In this document: piece by piece, positions 35,827-45,369 of the stretch | Layout of the letters: the number at the start of each line of letters is the position of its first letter | Position numbering within the stretch: the first letter of the stretch is position 1 | Assembly (NCBI RefSeq): GCF_049808615.1 | Contig: NZ_JBNCAN010000019.1 | Location: 36,482 to 100,481 of the forward strand | Direction: 5' to 3' | DNA: 64,000 nucleotides | From: Modicisalibacter sp049808615 | Lineage (GTDB): Bacteria > Pseudomonadota > Gammaproteobacteria > Pseudomonadales > Halomonadaceae | Notes under the pieces: model-generated | The model's input: the letters and a program-made list of their open reading frames with translations, nothing else | What the model was told of the DNA's origin: nothing | Databases searched by the model: none | Translations under genes and position numbers: made by a program

Positions 35827-36489
35827 ATGAATCTACTCTTGATCGAAGACGATGCGCTGCTCGCCGAGACACTTGCCGATGTATTGCGGCTCGAAGGCCA
35901 CCGAGTCACGACCCTCGGCGATGGCAGCGAGGCGCATCAGCGACTATCCGTCCCCAATCACGGTAATGACTTGATCCTGCTCGACCTCAACCTGCCGAGT
36001 TGCAGTGGCCTGGAGGTGCTGGCGGCTCTACGCCAGCACGACACGAAAACGCCGGTATTGATTCTCACCGCGCGTGGCGCCATCGAGGATCGCGTGCAGG
36101 GGCTCGACCTGGGCGCCGACGATTATCTTGCCAAGCCTTTCGCCCTGGATGAACTGGAAGCTCGGGTACGTGCGCTGTTGCGTCGACAGGCGCGCGATGC
36201 CACCTTGCAGATAGGCACACTGAACTTCGACAGTCTCGCCCAGCGCTTCACGCTTCGAGGTGAATATCTCAGTCTTCCGCCCCGAGAGCAGCGCTTGCTG
36301 GCCTGCCTGATGCGTCACGCCGGCGAGCCGGTAGACAAGGCTCGTCTGGCTCTTGAGGCCTTCGCCGGCGAATCTCTGGGCGACAACGCCATAGAGGTCT
36401 ACGTGCATCGTCTACGCCGACGTCTGAGCGACAGCGATGTCACCTTATATACCGTGCGCGGCCTGGGCTATCAGTTGGTGTCGCCGTGA
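35827..36489 (+). CDS. tctD: TctD-like response regulator (OmpR family)
   Basis: A 220-residue two-component regulator. The receiver has the acidic pocket Glu7-Asp8-Asp9, phospho-acceptor Asp53 (LILLDLNLP) and the Lys of LAKPF. The C-terminal OmpR-type winged helix ends in VYVHRLRRRLSDSDVTLYTVRGLGYQL. The ATG at 35827 begins the canonical MNLLLIEDD. Its stop overlaps the kinase start (GTGA). By position it should control tctCBA in response to the substrate. Confidence 0.9.
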   Translation: MNLLLIEDDALLAETLADVLRLEGHRVTTLGDGSEAHQRLSVPNHGNDLILLDLNLPSCSGLEVLAALRQHDTKTPVLILTARGAIEDRVQGLDLGADDYLAKPFALDELEARVRALLRRQARDATLQIGTLNFDSLAQRFTLRGEYLSLPPREQRLLACLMRHAGEPVDKARLALEAFAGESLGDNAIEVYVHRLRRRLSDSDVTLYTVRGLGYQLVSP

Positions 36490-37883
36490 CGGCTCGAGAC
36501 AGTCTCTACCGGCGTCTTCTGGCCTGGTTGCTATTGCCTCTGCTGGGTCTGGCGGCATTGATTTTGTGGCAGGCCTATCTGGGCGCCCGGGACACTGCCG
36601 ACCGCGCCTTCGATCGATTGCTCGAGGCGGCTTCGCTGGCCATCGCCGAACAGGTCAAATGGCAAAACGATCGCCTCTGGCTCGACCTGCCGCCGGCGGC
36701 CCTGGAAATGCTCGCCACGGATGCCGAGGAGCGGGTGTTCTATGCCCTCTATGCCGCCGAGGACGAGTTCGTGACCGGAAACGCCCATCTCCCTACCTTG
36801 GTCAACCAGGGAAGTGATGACGATCCTCTACGCTTTGCAGATGTGGACTGGCAGGATCAGGCACTGCGCCTGGGCATCCGCGAAGCCCGGCTCGAGGACT
36901 GGGATCAGCGTGAACGTTTCGAGGTGAGGGTCGCTCATACTCGTGAAGGCCGCGAAAGGCTGGCCTCCTCTCTGTTTCAGGGGAGCCTTGCCCGCATCGC
37001 CTTGTTGGCCCTACTGGCCACCGGCGTCCTGGTACTCGCCCTTCGTTTTGCCCTGGCGCCGCTCACCCGCCTGCGCCGCGCCATTCGTGCCCGGGACCCA
37101 CGCACTCTGGCGCCTCTGGAGCTGTCGTTACCGCGAGAACTCGCGGAACTGCGCGAGGCACTCAACGAACTGCTATCACGCATGCGCCGCGTGCGTGCCA
37201 ACCAGGAACGCTTCATTGGCGATGCGTCCCATCAGTTGCGCACTCCCTTGGCAGGCTTATCGGTGCGGGCCGAAATGGCCCTGCGCCAGAACGACCCGGC
37301 GGTGTGGCGAGATTCCCTGCAGGCGATGCAGGCCACCAGCAGCAGTGCCGCACGCCTGGCAGTACAACTATTATCGCTGACTCGCCTCAACAATCCCGAG
37401 GCCACCCCGGAACTCAAACCGCTGGATCTGAATCAGGTTGCGCTCAAGGCAACGCGCAACGCACTCCCGGCCTGTCACCGGGCAGGCATCGACCTTGGCG
37501 TCGAAGTGCCGGAAAATGCCGTGATCGTTTCGGGAATCGATTGGCAACTGGAAGAGGCCCTGAGCAATCTCATCGACAACGCTCGACGTTATGGCCGCCA
37601 GGATGAAGGACAGCACCAGAATAAACCACGCATCACCGTTCGAGTGCAGGCCAAGCCGCCGACTCTCGAAGTCGAGGACGACGGACCCGGGATCCCGTCC
37701 CACCTACGCCTGAGGGTGCTGCGCCCTTTCTTCCGTGGTCAGCAATCCGGCGAGGGGTCCGGCCTGGGCCTGGCCATCGTCGATGGTATCGCCCGCAGCC
37801 ACGGCGCGTGCTTGAGTCTCGAAGAGGCCGGTTCAGGTCATGGACTAAAGGCGATCCTACGCTTCCCCGAGGCCCATTCATGA
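36486..37883 (+). CDS. tctE: TctE-like sensor histidine kinase
   Basis: A 465-residue membrane kinase: first helix about 10-29, periplasmic sensor domain about 30-160, second helix about 165-187, HAMP-like linker, HisKA with phospho-acceptor His249 (DASHQLRTPLAG), and a HATPase domain with NLIDNARRYG, DDGPGIP and GEGSGLGLAIV. The N-terminus belongs to the 2CSK_N type found in TctE. The GTG start overlaps the tctD stop by four bases, and the stop overlaps the next start (ATGA). Confidence 0.9.
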   Translation: MTARDSLYRRLLAWLLLPLLGLAALILWQAYLGARDTADRAFDRLLEAASLAIAEQVKWQNDRLWLDLPPAALEMLATDAEERVFYALYAAEDEFVTGNAHLPTLVNQGSDDDPLRFADVDWQDQALRLGIREARLEDWDQRERFEVRVAHTREGRERLASSLFQGSLARIALLALLATGVLVLALRFALAPLTRLRRAIRARDPRTLAPLELSLPRELAELREALNELLSRMRRVRANQERFIGDASHQLRTPLAGLSVRAEMALRQNDPAVWRDSLQAMQATSSSAARLAVQLLSLTRLNNPEATPELKPLDLNQVALKATRNALPACHRAGIDLGVEVPENAVIVSGIDWQLEEALSNLIDNARRYGRQDEGQHQNKPRITVRVQAKPPTLEVEDDGPGIPSHLRLRVLRPFFRGQQSGEGSGLGLAIVDGIARSHGACLSLEEAGSGHGLKAILRFPEAHS

Positions 37884-38995
37884 ATATTCGATGCCGTGTA
37901 GTGCTGTTATGGGTGGGACTATGGCTGCTGTCGGGCGTCAGCGAGGCGCAAATACTGCACTACCCAGCTCAGCCAGAACGAACCGACGCGCCACGCCTGC
38001 TGATTCATGGTGCCCTGGACCCACCGCTGATCGCGCCGGTGCTGGAGGACTTCCATCGCCGTCAGCCACACATCGACCTGACCTATCGCAATCTCACCAC
38101 CCTCGAGATCCATCGCGCCTTTCTGGCCGACGAAGGTGAAAAAAATGCCGACGTGGTAATGTCCTCGGCCATGCCCTGGCAGTACCAACTGGCCAATCAC
38201 GGCTATGCCCGAGCCCTGGACGACAAGGCGGCCCGGGAGTGGCCCAGGTGGGCACGCTGGCGGCGCGAGTTGTTTGGCATCACCTTCGAACCTGTGGTGA
38301 TCGTTTATCGCAGGGAGCTGGTTGAGCATTTCGGCAAGGTGGCCAATCACGGTGATCTGCTTCGACTGCTCGAAGATGAACGCGACGCTCTACGAGGGCG
38401 TGTGGTGACCTACGATCCAGCCCAGAGCGGCGCCGGTTATACCTATGCCGTCGAGGAGGCTCGTCTATCGCCACGCTACTGGGAACTGGTCACCGCCCTT
38501 GGCGGCGTGCGAGCCGACCTGGTGGGCACCACCGGTGAGATGCTGAAAGGATTGGCGTCAGGGCGTTATCTCATCGGCTACAACCTGCTCGGCAGCTACG
38601 CCCAGGACTTCACCCGAACGCATCCTGAACTGGAAATCGTTGTGCCGAACGACTACGCGCTGATCATGCAACGGCTGGTGTTCCTGTCACGCTCGGCGAA
38701 CAATCCCGCGGCAGGACAGCGTTTTATCGGCTATCTACTCAGCGAGACGGGACAAGGCGTGATTGGCCAGAATACGCCCCTGGGAACCGTGCACCCGGCC
38801 TTCGAAGGCCCGGGCAGTGCCGTGGCGCTACGCGAGCGCCTGGGCGAGGCGCTGCGGCCAATCCGACTCGGGCCTGGTTTATTGGCGACGCTCGATCATC
38901 TCAAGCGCGAAGCGCTGCTGGACCGATGGGAGCGGGAATTTCAACGCGCTAAGGTGGGCCGCGATCCCCATGCCTACACGAGAGAGCAGCCATGA
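37880..38995 (+). CDS. Periplasmic binding protein encoded with the TctDE pair
   Basis: A 371-residue secreted protein of the extracellular solute-binding family 1 (iron/thiamine/putrescine-type fold), with a signal peptide (about 1-23, cut near SEA-QI). It lacks its own permease or ATPase in the window. It overlaps the kinase gene by ATGA and the tlyA start, so it is co-expressed with tctDE. A likely role is to present a ligand to the periplasmic domain of TctE, a three-component sensing arrangement; that is inference from gene order. The mature region contains VVTYDPAQSGAGYTY and NLLGSYAQDF, typical of the ligand cleft. Confidence 0.82.
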   Translation: MNIRCRVVLLWVGLWLLSGVSEAQILHYPAQPERTDAPRLLIHGALDPPLIAPVLEDFHRRQPHIDLTYRNLTTLEIHRAFLADEGEKNADVVMSSAMPWQYQLANHGYARALDDKAAREWPRWARWRRELFGITFEPVVIVYRRELVEHFGKVANHGDLLRLLEDERDALRGRVVTYDPAQSGAGYTYAVEEARLSPRYWELVTALGGVRADLVGTTGEMLKGLASGRYLIGYNLLGSYAQDFTRTHPELEIVVPNDYALIMQRLVFLSRSANNPAAGQRFIGYLLSETGQGVIGQNTPLGTVHPAFEGPGSAVALRERLGEALRPIRLGPGLLATLDHLKREALLDRWEREFQRAKVGRDPHAYTREQP

Positions 38996-39759
38996 TGCGC
39001 CTTGATCAACTACTCGTCGCCCGGGGCCTGGCACGTTCGCGCACCCGAGCCCAGCGATTGATCCGCAATGGTCGGGTGGCGCTGGAAAGCGCCCCCGACA
39101 AGGTGCTGACGAAGCCCGGCGAAAAGATCCCCGAAGACACGCGGTTGACACTCGCCGAAGACGACGAAGAGCGCTATGTCTCCCGCGCCGGCCTCAAGCT
39201 GGAAGCCCTGCTCGCTGCTGTGAAGTTGCGCTTGGATGGCAGAAACGTACTGGATGTCGGCCAGTCTACTGGCGGATTTACCGACTGTGCCCTCCGTCAT
39301 GGCGCCGCCCATGTCATCGGTGTCGAGGTCGGCCAGGATCAACTCGCTCCCGAACTACGCCATGATCCCCGCGTGACGTGCCTCGAAGGCCTCAATGCCA
39401 GGGGCATGTCCAACGAACCACGCCTTCGAGCGGCCATCGAGCAACATGCGCCTCTCGGGATAGCAGTGGCGGTCATGGATGTTTCCTTCATTTCCCAGAC
39501 GCTGATCCTGCCGGAGTTGGGCCGGATGCTAAACCGTGGCGCCGAGCTGCTCTCCCTGGTCAAACCGCAGTTCGAAGTCGGCCCGGGCCGGGTCGATAAC
39601 CGAGGCATCGTCCGGAACAGCGCCTGTTACGCAGAGGTCGAACGGCGCATCCGCGCCTGCTGCGCCGAGCACGGTTTCGAGATACTCAGCTGGCGCGACA
39701 GCCCGATTCTCGGCGGCGACGGCAATCGTGAATTCCTGCTGCATGCACGGCGCCCGTAG
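38992..39759 (+). CDS. TlyA-family rRNA methyltransferase/hemolysin-like protein
   Basis: A 255-residue protein: an S4 RNA-binding domain (about 2-60) followed by an FtsJ-like Rossmann methyltransferase domain (about 62-255). The SAM loop reads LDVGQSTGGFTDC, and the catalytic region VMDVSFISQTLILPE plus LVKPQFEVGPGRV is conserved. TlyA 2'-O-methylates rRNA in mycobacteria; the older hemolysin name is not supported for most homologues. ATGs at 38992 and 38995 are both possible; both overlap the preceding stop. It converges with mscK with five bases between stops. Confidence 0.88.
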   Translation: MMRLDQLLVARGLARSRTRAQRLIRNGRVALESAPDKVLTKPGEKIPEDTRLTLAEDDEERYVSRAGLKLEALLAAVKLRLDGRNVLDVGQSTGGFTDCALRHGAAHVIGVEVGQDQLAPELRHDPRVTCLEGLNARGMSNEPRLRAAIEQHAPLGIAVAVMDVSFISQTLILPELGRMLNRGAELLSLVKPQFEVGPGRVDNRGIVRNSACYAEVERRIRACCAEHGFEILSWRDSPILGGDGNREFLLHARRP

Positions 39760-39764
39760 TCCTC

Positions 39765-42700
39765 TCATTCACCCAACGTCTTGTCCTGGGTCTGGGAAAT
39801 GACGTTCTTCGCCCGCCCTTCCGCATCGTGCAGCCAGACATCCATCTGGTTGAAGGCAACCCGAATGTCGTTGTCACGAAACAGCGTATCGAGCCGCCGA
39901 TTGATCTCGTCCGCGGCGAACAGCCGATCGAGCAGATCGTTGACGAAGATGCGCAATTCGAAGTTGAAGGCCGTCGAGCCGTAGCTGGTGCACAGCACCT
40001 GAGGCTCCGGGTCCTTGAGCACTCGGGAATTCTCGGCAGCCGCCTCGGCCAGCAACCGATGCACCTTGTCCAGGTCCGAGCCGTGGGCCACGCCATAATT
40101 GAGAATCACGCGGGTGACGTTGTCCGACAGCGACCAGTTGATCAGCTGGTCGGTGACGAAGGTCTTGTTGGGAATGATGATTTCCTTGCGATCGAAGTCC
40201 GTCATCGTAGTCGCCCGGATGCGGATGCGACTGATCGTTCCGTGCAGATTGCCCAGGGTAATGGTGTCACCGATGCGTATCGGCCGCTCGAAGAGGATGA
40301 TCAGTCCCGAGATGAAGTTGGCAAATATTTCCTGAAGGCCGAAACCGAGCCCCACACCCAAGGCGGCCACTAGCCACTGCAGTTTGCTCCAGGAAACCCC
40401 GAGCGTGCCCAAGGCTGCCACGATCCCGACGCCAACGATGGTATAGGAGAGCAGCGACGAAATCGCATAGGCACTGCCCTGCTTGAGAGACAGCCGCGAC
40501 AGCACCATGACCTCGAGCAACCCGGGCAAGTTACGTGCCATGACGAATGTCAGCATCACGGTGACCAGTGCCGTGAGCAGGTCAGCGACGGTAATGGGCG
40601 TTTCGCTCAGGCTTTCGCCCACGCCCTGGGTAATCGACCAGATGCCGACATTGTCGAGATAGGCCAGCACCGCCAGCAGATCCGACCACAGGATGTACAG
40701 CACCAGGGAAAAGCCGAGAAACAGAATCAGCTTGGAAAGGCGCAGGGACTGCTGATTGACCTGCTCGAGATCCAGGGGCGGTTCTTCGACGACCTCGAGC
40801 CCGCCCTCGGCGCCCTCCTGCACCTGGGCACGACGACGCGCCACGGCGCGTCGATAGGCCAGGCGCCTCGCCGCCACGGCCAGACCTCGGACCACCGAGG
40901 CCTCGACCAGAATCCACAGGCCGAAGATGTACAGGCTGCCGACGAACCGATTGACCAGCTGCAAGGCGGTGTACTCATAGCCCAGCACGATCAGCCCGGC
41001 GAGCACCAGCGTGGTGCCGGACAATGCCAACCCCAGGACCAATCGAAATAGCTTGACGCCGAAATAAGGCGTATGGGCCAGGATGAGGCGCGCCAACAGC
41101 ACGCTCATGGCAATCAGGCCCGCCAGCATCAGCAACAGAAAGAGTGGCCGCTCGGTGAGCGTAGGACCGTCACCCTGCGCCAGAGAGCTGATCAAGAGCA
41201 CGGGGATGAGCGCGATACCCAACCACCATAGCAAACGCCGCAAACGCGTCGCGTAAGCCGCCGGCCAATGAAAATGACGCACCGACACACCATCGGATAC
41301 CAGCAGGCGACGTGCCAGCGCCACGGCACCCCAGGCCATCGAGAGTTGCAGCAGCGCTTCACCCCAGGCGACAACGACGCCGATTCCGCCAAGTTTCATA
41401 GCGATGCCGACGCCAGCCAGGGCCAGCGGTCCAGGAGCCGCGATCAAGGCATTGAGTATGATTGCCCAAGGGGTATGCATCTGGGTATCGCGCTTGAGCC
41501 GGCCTACCTGTTCGTGGAGCGTCAGCAAACGTGCCTTGATCCGCCGGCGCCGTAGCAACAGCCCCAGGGCCGACAGTAATAAGGGAAGCGACCAAAGCGC
41601 TACCGGTTCCGGGACTCGCCAGAAGTGATTCAACTTTTGTCGCCAGCCCTCACCGCTCACTTGAGCCATCAGCGATTGCGGCAATTGGCGGAGCCAGGCC
41701 AAATCGAGGGGGTGACGACTTGCCACCCAGAAGAGCTGCTCCTCGATGGTCAAGCGCAACGAGGCACTGATTTCGAGCAGCTGTTGCTGATTGAGTTGCA
41801 GATCGATGGCGGTGGTCAACAACTCCCCATATTCCCGCTCAAGCTGATCGACCAATTCGACTCGTCCCTGGTACAGCTTCGTCAGTGTCGCGATCACCTG
41901 GGATGACATTTCTGTCCCGGTTTTATCGACTTGCTCTTTCGCAAGCCGTTCGGCGTCGCGTAGAGCCTCACGTTGACGATTCAATTCAAATTGCTTGAGG
42001 CGAATGTCCGCGATCTGTTCCTGAATACCCTTGACCGCATCGACCTGCGGCAGAGAGCTACGCTGCTCGCGTAGGATACGCGACAGCAATTGGCTGCCGC
42101 GCACCGCTTCGATCTGCTGTTTGAGAGTCCGTTGTACCTGCCGTACCCGATCGAGTTGAGTGCGTACCTTGATGGCTTCGCGCTTTAGAACGTTGTAGCG
42201 ATCGATCACCTGCAACAGCTCGAGACTCATCTGGCGATTGCGTGACCGCGCCTCGACCACGGCGGTATTGTCATCGGCAACGGACGGCTCGGTCCCCGAT
42301 GTCTGGCCCAGCGTATCCACGAGCTGATCCCGTCGCTTCTGATCGAGGATGGCCTGCATCAAGGTAAGACGATCCTCGACCTGGTCGATCTCGCGGACCA
42401 GGACTTCACGACGCCGACTGGCCAGTTCAAGCAGACGGGTATTGACGGCCAGTTGGCGGCGTTTGAGCGCCAGTTCACTTTCCGCCAGTGCCAATTCGCT
42501 GCGTGACAACCACGCCTTGGATGAATCCTCGGCGCCCCCAAAGTCATCGAGCATGAGGCGTTTTTCCTCGATCTTTTCGAGAGCGGCAGAAATTGTGGCC
42601 TGGGCGCGCTCGGGTAATGTCTGGGCGGCAATCAAGCGCGAGTTGGTCTTGGCCAGATCATCCTGTAGTGACTGCAATCGATTGAGCGTATCAGCTACCC

Positions 42701-43076
42701 GTGTTTCCAACTCGGATATACCGAGCGGCTTGAATGTGTCGGCACTCGGCGCGGTGCTCTCCGATGTCTCCCGTAATGCTCGCTCCAGGCGCTGCATCTC
42801 CTCGGGGGCACGGCTGATCTGCTGCTCGAGCTCGTTGCGCTCCTGGCGGGTCGCTTCTATCTCATCCAAGGCATCGAGGATGGCACGCAGAGTCTCGATC
42901 TCTTCCTGCTGACTGCTATCCGGCTGCTCCAACGCCGTCAGGGTTTCCAGGTTCTGGGCGACGACATCCCGCTCGGGCGGCGCCTCCTGCCCCCAGGCAG
43001 GGCCCCATATCAGCAGCAATACCACCAGCACACTTGCCATCAAACTGAACCCAACCCTTCTGTGTGGCGCTGCCAT
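39765..43076 (-). CDS. mscK: MscK/KefA-type mechanosensitive channel
   Basis: An 1103-residue protein. A signal peptide (about 1-29) leads to a large periplasmic coiled-coil region (about 40-470), then about 10-11 membrane helices (about 490-930), and the MscS pore and vestibule: GVSWSKLQWLVAALGVGLGFGLQEIFANFISGL contains the pore helix and is followed by FERPIRIGDTI and the beta domain (about 930-1095). Such channels open under membrane tension to release solutes on hypo-osmotic shock. Potassium dependence (MscK) is likely from size but not shown. GAGG precedes the ATG. Confidence 0.9.
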   Translation of the reverse strand: MAAPHRRVGFSLMASVLVVLLLIWGPAWGQEAPPERDVVAQNLETLTALEQPDSSQQEEIETLRAILDALDEIEATRQERNELEQQISRAPEEMQRLERALRETSESTAPSADTFKPLGISELETRVADTLNRLQSLQDDLAKTNSRLIAAQTLPERAQATISAALEKIEEKRLMLDDFGGAEDSSKAWLSRSELALAESELALKRRQLAVNTRLLELASRRREVLVREIDQVEDRLTLMQAILDQKRRDQLVDTLGQTSGTEPSVADDNTAVVEARSRNRQMSLELLQVIDRYNVLKREAIKVRTQLDRVRQVQRTLKQQIEAVRGSQLLSRILREQRSSLPQVDAVKGIQEQIADIRLKQFELNRQREALRDAERLAKEQVDKTGTEMSSQVIATLTKLYQGRVELVDQLEREYGELLTTAIDLQLNQQQLLEISASLRLTIEEQLFWVASRHPLDLAWLRQLPQSLMAQVSGEGWRQKLNHFWRVPEPVALWSLPLLLSALGLLLRRRRIKARLLTLHEQVGRLKRDTQMHTPWAIILNALIAAPGPLALAGVGIAMKLGGIGVVVAWGEALLQLSMAWGAVALARRLLVSDGVSVRHFHWPAAYATRLRRLLWWLGIALIPVLLISSLAQGDGPTLTERPLFLLLMLAGLIAMSVLLARLILAHTPYFGVKLFRLVLGLALSGTTLVLAGLIVLGYEYTALQLVNRFVGSLYIFGLWILVEASVVRGLAVAARRLAYRRAVARRRAQVQEGAEGGLEVVEEPPLDLEQVNQQSLRLSKLILFLGFSLVLYILWSDLLAVLAYLDNVGIWSITQGVGESLSETPITVADLLTALVTVMLTFVMARNLPGLLEVMVLSRLSLKQGSAYAISSLLSYTIVGVGIVAALGTLGVSWSKLQWLVAALGVGLGFGLQEIFANFISGLIILFERPIRIGDTITLGNLHGTISRIRIRATTMTDFDRKEIIIPNKTFVTDQLINWSLSDNVTRVILNYGVAHGSDLDKVHRLLAEAAAENSRVLKDPEPQVLCTSYGSTAFNFELRIFVNDLLDRLFAADEINRRLDTLFRDNDIRVAFNQMDVWLHDAEGRAKNVISQTQDKTLGE

Positions 43077-43233
43077 TATTAATCCTCATTTCCAGCGCGA
43101 TCGTATCGCACTCAAATTAGTGACGAATTGTGCGATTGCCCGAGGGCGTTGGCAATTACTCACGCAAAGCGTTTGACTTGGCAGAAAAGCGTGGTAGAAA
43201 CGGACGCTTGGTGCCTCACACAGGACGCTGATA

Positions 43234-44181
43234 ATGGCTTTGCCCACCCCGCTGCGTGTGATTACGCGGTTGCTTATTTGTTCACTGCTGGGCGTTGTCG
43301 CCCACGCCAACGCTCAATCAACCACCCAAGAAAATACTTCCCCAAAGACAGAAGATACCGTTGCCAGCACGCTGGAACAGGCGCAGGCACGGCGCGAACT
43401 GGAGCGCAACTCGGAACAGAACCCGTTGGCGATTACCGTCTATCGACGCAACTATTTATTGCCCTGGACCTACAACACCAGTCCTAATCAAAATGATTTT
43501 GACTCGATCAGCAGCAATGGCGATGCGGACAAGACAGAAGTAAAGTTTCAAATCAGTCTCAAGGTGAATGTGCTGAACAATTTGTTCGACGACAATGGCG
43601 ATCTTTACTTCGCCTATACCCAGCGCAGCTGGTGGCAGGCCTATAACTCCAAGGCGTCCTCCCCGTTTCGCGAAACCAATCATGAGCCTGAAGTATTCGT
43701 CAGTTTCGACAATTACTTTCCGTGGTTTGGCTGGGTAAATACCGAGAATCGCATCGGCTTCGCCCACCAATCCAACGGCCAATCTCAGCCCTTGTCGCGT
43801 AGCTGGAATCGCCTGTATGCCGATCTTCTTTTTCAACGCGGCGATTGGGCCGTCAGTGTGGCACCCCACTGGCGAATTCCCGAAGATAAAGAAGACGACG
43901 ACAACCCCGATCTGGAGAATTACATCGGGTACGGCGATATCACGCTGGTACACACCTTCGGCGATCAGGAAGTATCGCTGATGGTCAGGGGAAATCCCGG
44001 CAAACACCATTATGGCGCTCGACTTGACTACACCTTTCCACTGATCGGCAAGGTGCGCGGGCATGTGCAGTATTATGACGGCTACGGTGAAAGCCTCGTC
44101 GATTATGATGAGGATGTACAACGCTTCGGTCTGGGCTTCAGTCTCAACACCTACCTGGCGGGCATTCCAGGCAATGATTGA
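43234..44181 (+). CDS. pldA: Outer-membrane phospholipase A1
   Basis: A 315-residue protein with a signal peptide (about 1-28) and a 12-stranded beta-barrel. The OMPLA catalytic residues are His178 and Ser180 in GFAHQSNGQ and Asn192 in SRSWNRLY. An acidic periplasmic loop (PEDKEDDDNPD) is longer than in E. coli, in line with a halophile. The enzyme dimerises with calcium and removes phospholipids from the outer leaflet, a complement to MlaA. AGGA lies eight bases before the ATG. The stop overlaps a good -35 hexamer for the next operon. Confidence 0.93.
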   Translation: MALPTPLRVITRLLICSLLGVVAHANAQSTTQENTSPKTEDTVASTLEQAQARRELERNSEQNPLAITVYRRNYLLPWTYNTSPNQNDFDSISSNGDADKTEVKFQISLKVNVLNNLFDDNGDLYFAYTQRSWWQAYNSKASSPFRETNHEPEVFVSFDNYFPWFGWVNTENRIGFAHQSNGQSQPLSRSWNRLYADLLFQRGDWAVSVAPHWRIPEDKEDDDNPDLENYIGYGDITLVHTFGDQEVSLMVRGNPGKHHYGARLDYTFPLIGKVRGHVQYYDGYGESLVDYDEDVQRFGLGFSLNTYLAGIPGND

Positions 44182-44205
44182 TAACCAAGGTCATGTTGCT
44201 ATGAT
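44178..44205 (+). promoter_or_regulatory. Sigma-70-type promoter upstream of the yqjD-like operon
   Basis: TTGATA (44178-44183) and TATGAT (44200-44205) are separated by 16 bases and lie 36 bases before the start codon of the DUF883 gene. Both hexamers are close to consensus. The -35 overlaps the pldA stop codon. Confidence 0.5.
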
Positions 44206-44240
44206 AGTACCGTCATTCACTTTTCAAGGAAGACCGTAAG

Positions 44241-44582
44241 ATGGCTATGTTTCCTGTAGGAAAGCACGATCGCGACGCCAGCACCGAGCAATTGAAAGAG
44301 GATCTGCGACACCTTTCTCAAACCGTTGAAGAGCTGGTCAGTGCAACTGCCGATGACTCACGCAATAACATCAAGGAATTACGCAATCGTGCCGAGAAGC
44401 GTCTGCGCGATACTCGCACACGTCTCGAAGCACGAGGCGAGAAGGCTTATCACGATGCGCGTGATGGCGTGATCGATGGCGCCGACATGGTCGATCATTA
44501 TGTGCATCAGAACCCCTGGACCAGTATCGGTATCGGTACAGCAGTCGGTGTCGTGATCGGCATGATCGTCGGAAGGCGCTAA
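44241..44582 (+). CDS. DUF883 ElaB/YqjD-type ribosome-associated membrane protein
   Basis: A 113-residue protein: charged helical N-terminus (about 10-80), the family motif YVHQNPWTSIGIGTAVGVVIG at the C-terminus forming one transmembrane helix and ending in RR. E. coli YqjD and ElaB bind ribosomes in stationary phase and anchor to the inner membrane. The stop overlaps the next start (TAATG). It is the first of three small genes matching the yqjD-yqjE-yqjK order. Confidence 0.88.
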   Translation: MAMFPVGKHDRDASTEQLKEDLRHLSQTVEELVSATADDSRNNIKELRNRAEKRLRDTRTRLEARGEKAYHDARDGVIDGADMVDHYVHQNPWTSIGIGTAVGVVIGMIVGRR

Positions 44583-44977
44583 TGTCCAGCGGCCAGGGAC
44601 CGGCGGAACGCGTGATCCAGGCAGGACGGCGCATGCTGAACAGCCTGATCGCCACCGGCGAGACGCGATTGCGTCTCGCCGTGCTGGAGCTGGAGCTGGA
44701 GCGCGACCGTCTGCTAACGATAATGATGCTTGCAGGGGCCAGTTTGATCCTGTTCGCTTTCGGTATCGGTATGCTTCTGCTGATGCTGATCGTGGCCTAC
44801 TGGGAAGAGCATCGCGTTCTGGCTATTGGCCTGAGTGGCGGTGTTCTATTGTTGATATCCGCTTTACTGGCATTGGGCGCCAAGCGTATCGCCAAACAGC
44901 GCAAGCTGATGGAATCGACCCTGAGCAATCTTTCCCAGGATCGGCATTATCTGGAGTCCTCGCGTGAATCATCGTGA
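44582..44977 (+). CDS. YqjE-like (phage holin superfamily III) membrane protein
   Basis: A 131-residue protein with two transmembrane helices (about 45-70 and 78-98) after an amphipathic N-terminus, matching the YqjE family. Function unknown; it is always found with YqjD-like proteins. It overlaps both neighbours, so the three are translationally coupled. Confidence 0.85.
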   Translation: MSSGQGPAERVIQAGRRMLNSLIATGETRLRLAVLELELERDRLLTIMMLAGASLILFAFGIGMLLLMLIVAYWEEHRVLAIGLSGGVLLLISALLALGAKRIAKQRKLMESTLSNLSQDRHYLESSRESS

Positions 44978-45263
44978 TCGCCTGCAACGCCGGGAAGAGC
45001 TCGAGACTCAAATCCTTCAACAGCGTATCGACATGGCCATGGCGCTACGCGATTGGCGTGAAGCCACTGCGCCTATCGATCGTGGTTGGCAGCGGCTGAC
45101 ACAATGGCGCACCGCCTTTTATGCGTTGGGCGGGCTGGCCGCAATACGCGGTATTCGCAAGCCCCGCTCTACCGGCAAGCTGATGGGCAAGCTGCTCACC
45201 GGCATGATGCTCATCAACCGCGGCCGTGTTGCCTATCGCATTTTGCGCAATCGGCGCGCCTGA
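44964..45263 (+). CDS. YqjK-like protein
   Basis: A 99-residue basic protein. The N-terminal half is charged and helical with Gln and Arg residues as in YqjK; the C-terminal half has a weak hydrophobic stretch. The GTG start at 44964 lies seven bases after GGAG within the end of the yqjE-like gene. Function unknown; assignment rests on position and composition. Confidence 0.7.
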   Translation: MNHRDRLQRREELETQILQQRIDMAMALRDWREATAPIDRGWQRLTQWRTAFYALGGLAAIRGIRKPRSTGKLMGKLLTGMMLINRGRVAYRILRNRRA

Positions 45264-45279
45264 TTTCCCACAGCGAACG

Positions 45280-45315
45280 AGGGCACTGCTGCTCATGACC
45301 GAGCCCCAGTGCCCT
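45280..45315. repeat. Inverted repeat between convergent genes, possible terminator
   Basis: A perfect 9-bp inverted repeat (AGGGCACTG at 45280-45288, CAGTGCCCT at 45307-45315) with an 18-base spacer sits between the yqjK-like and flavoprotein genes, which converge. It lacks a T-run on either strand, so termination is only possible, not clear. Confidence 0.4.
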
Positions 45316-45369
45316 ATGCCGTGCGACTTCGTCATGTGCTTGGCGAGCGGATCGATGATTCCGCCATGT

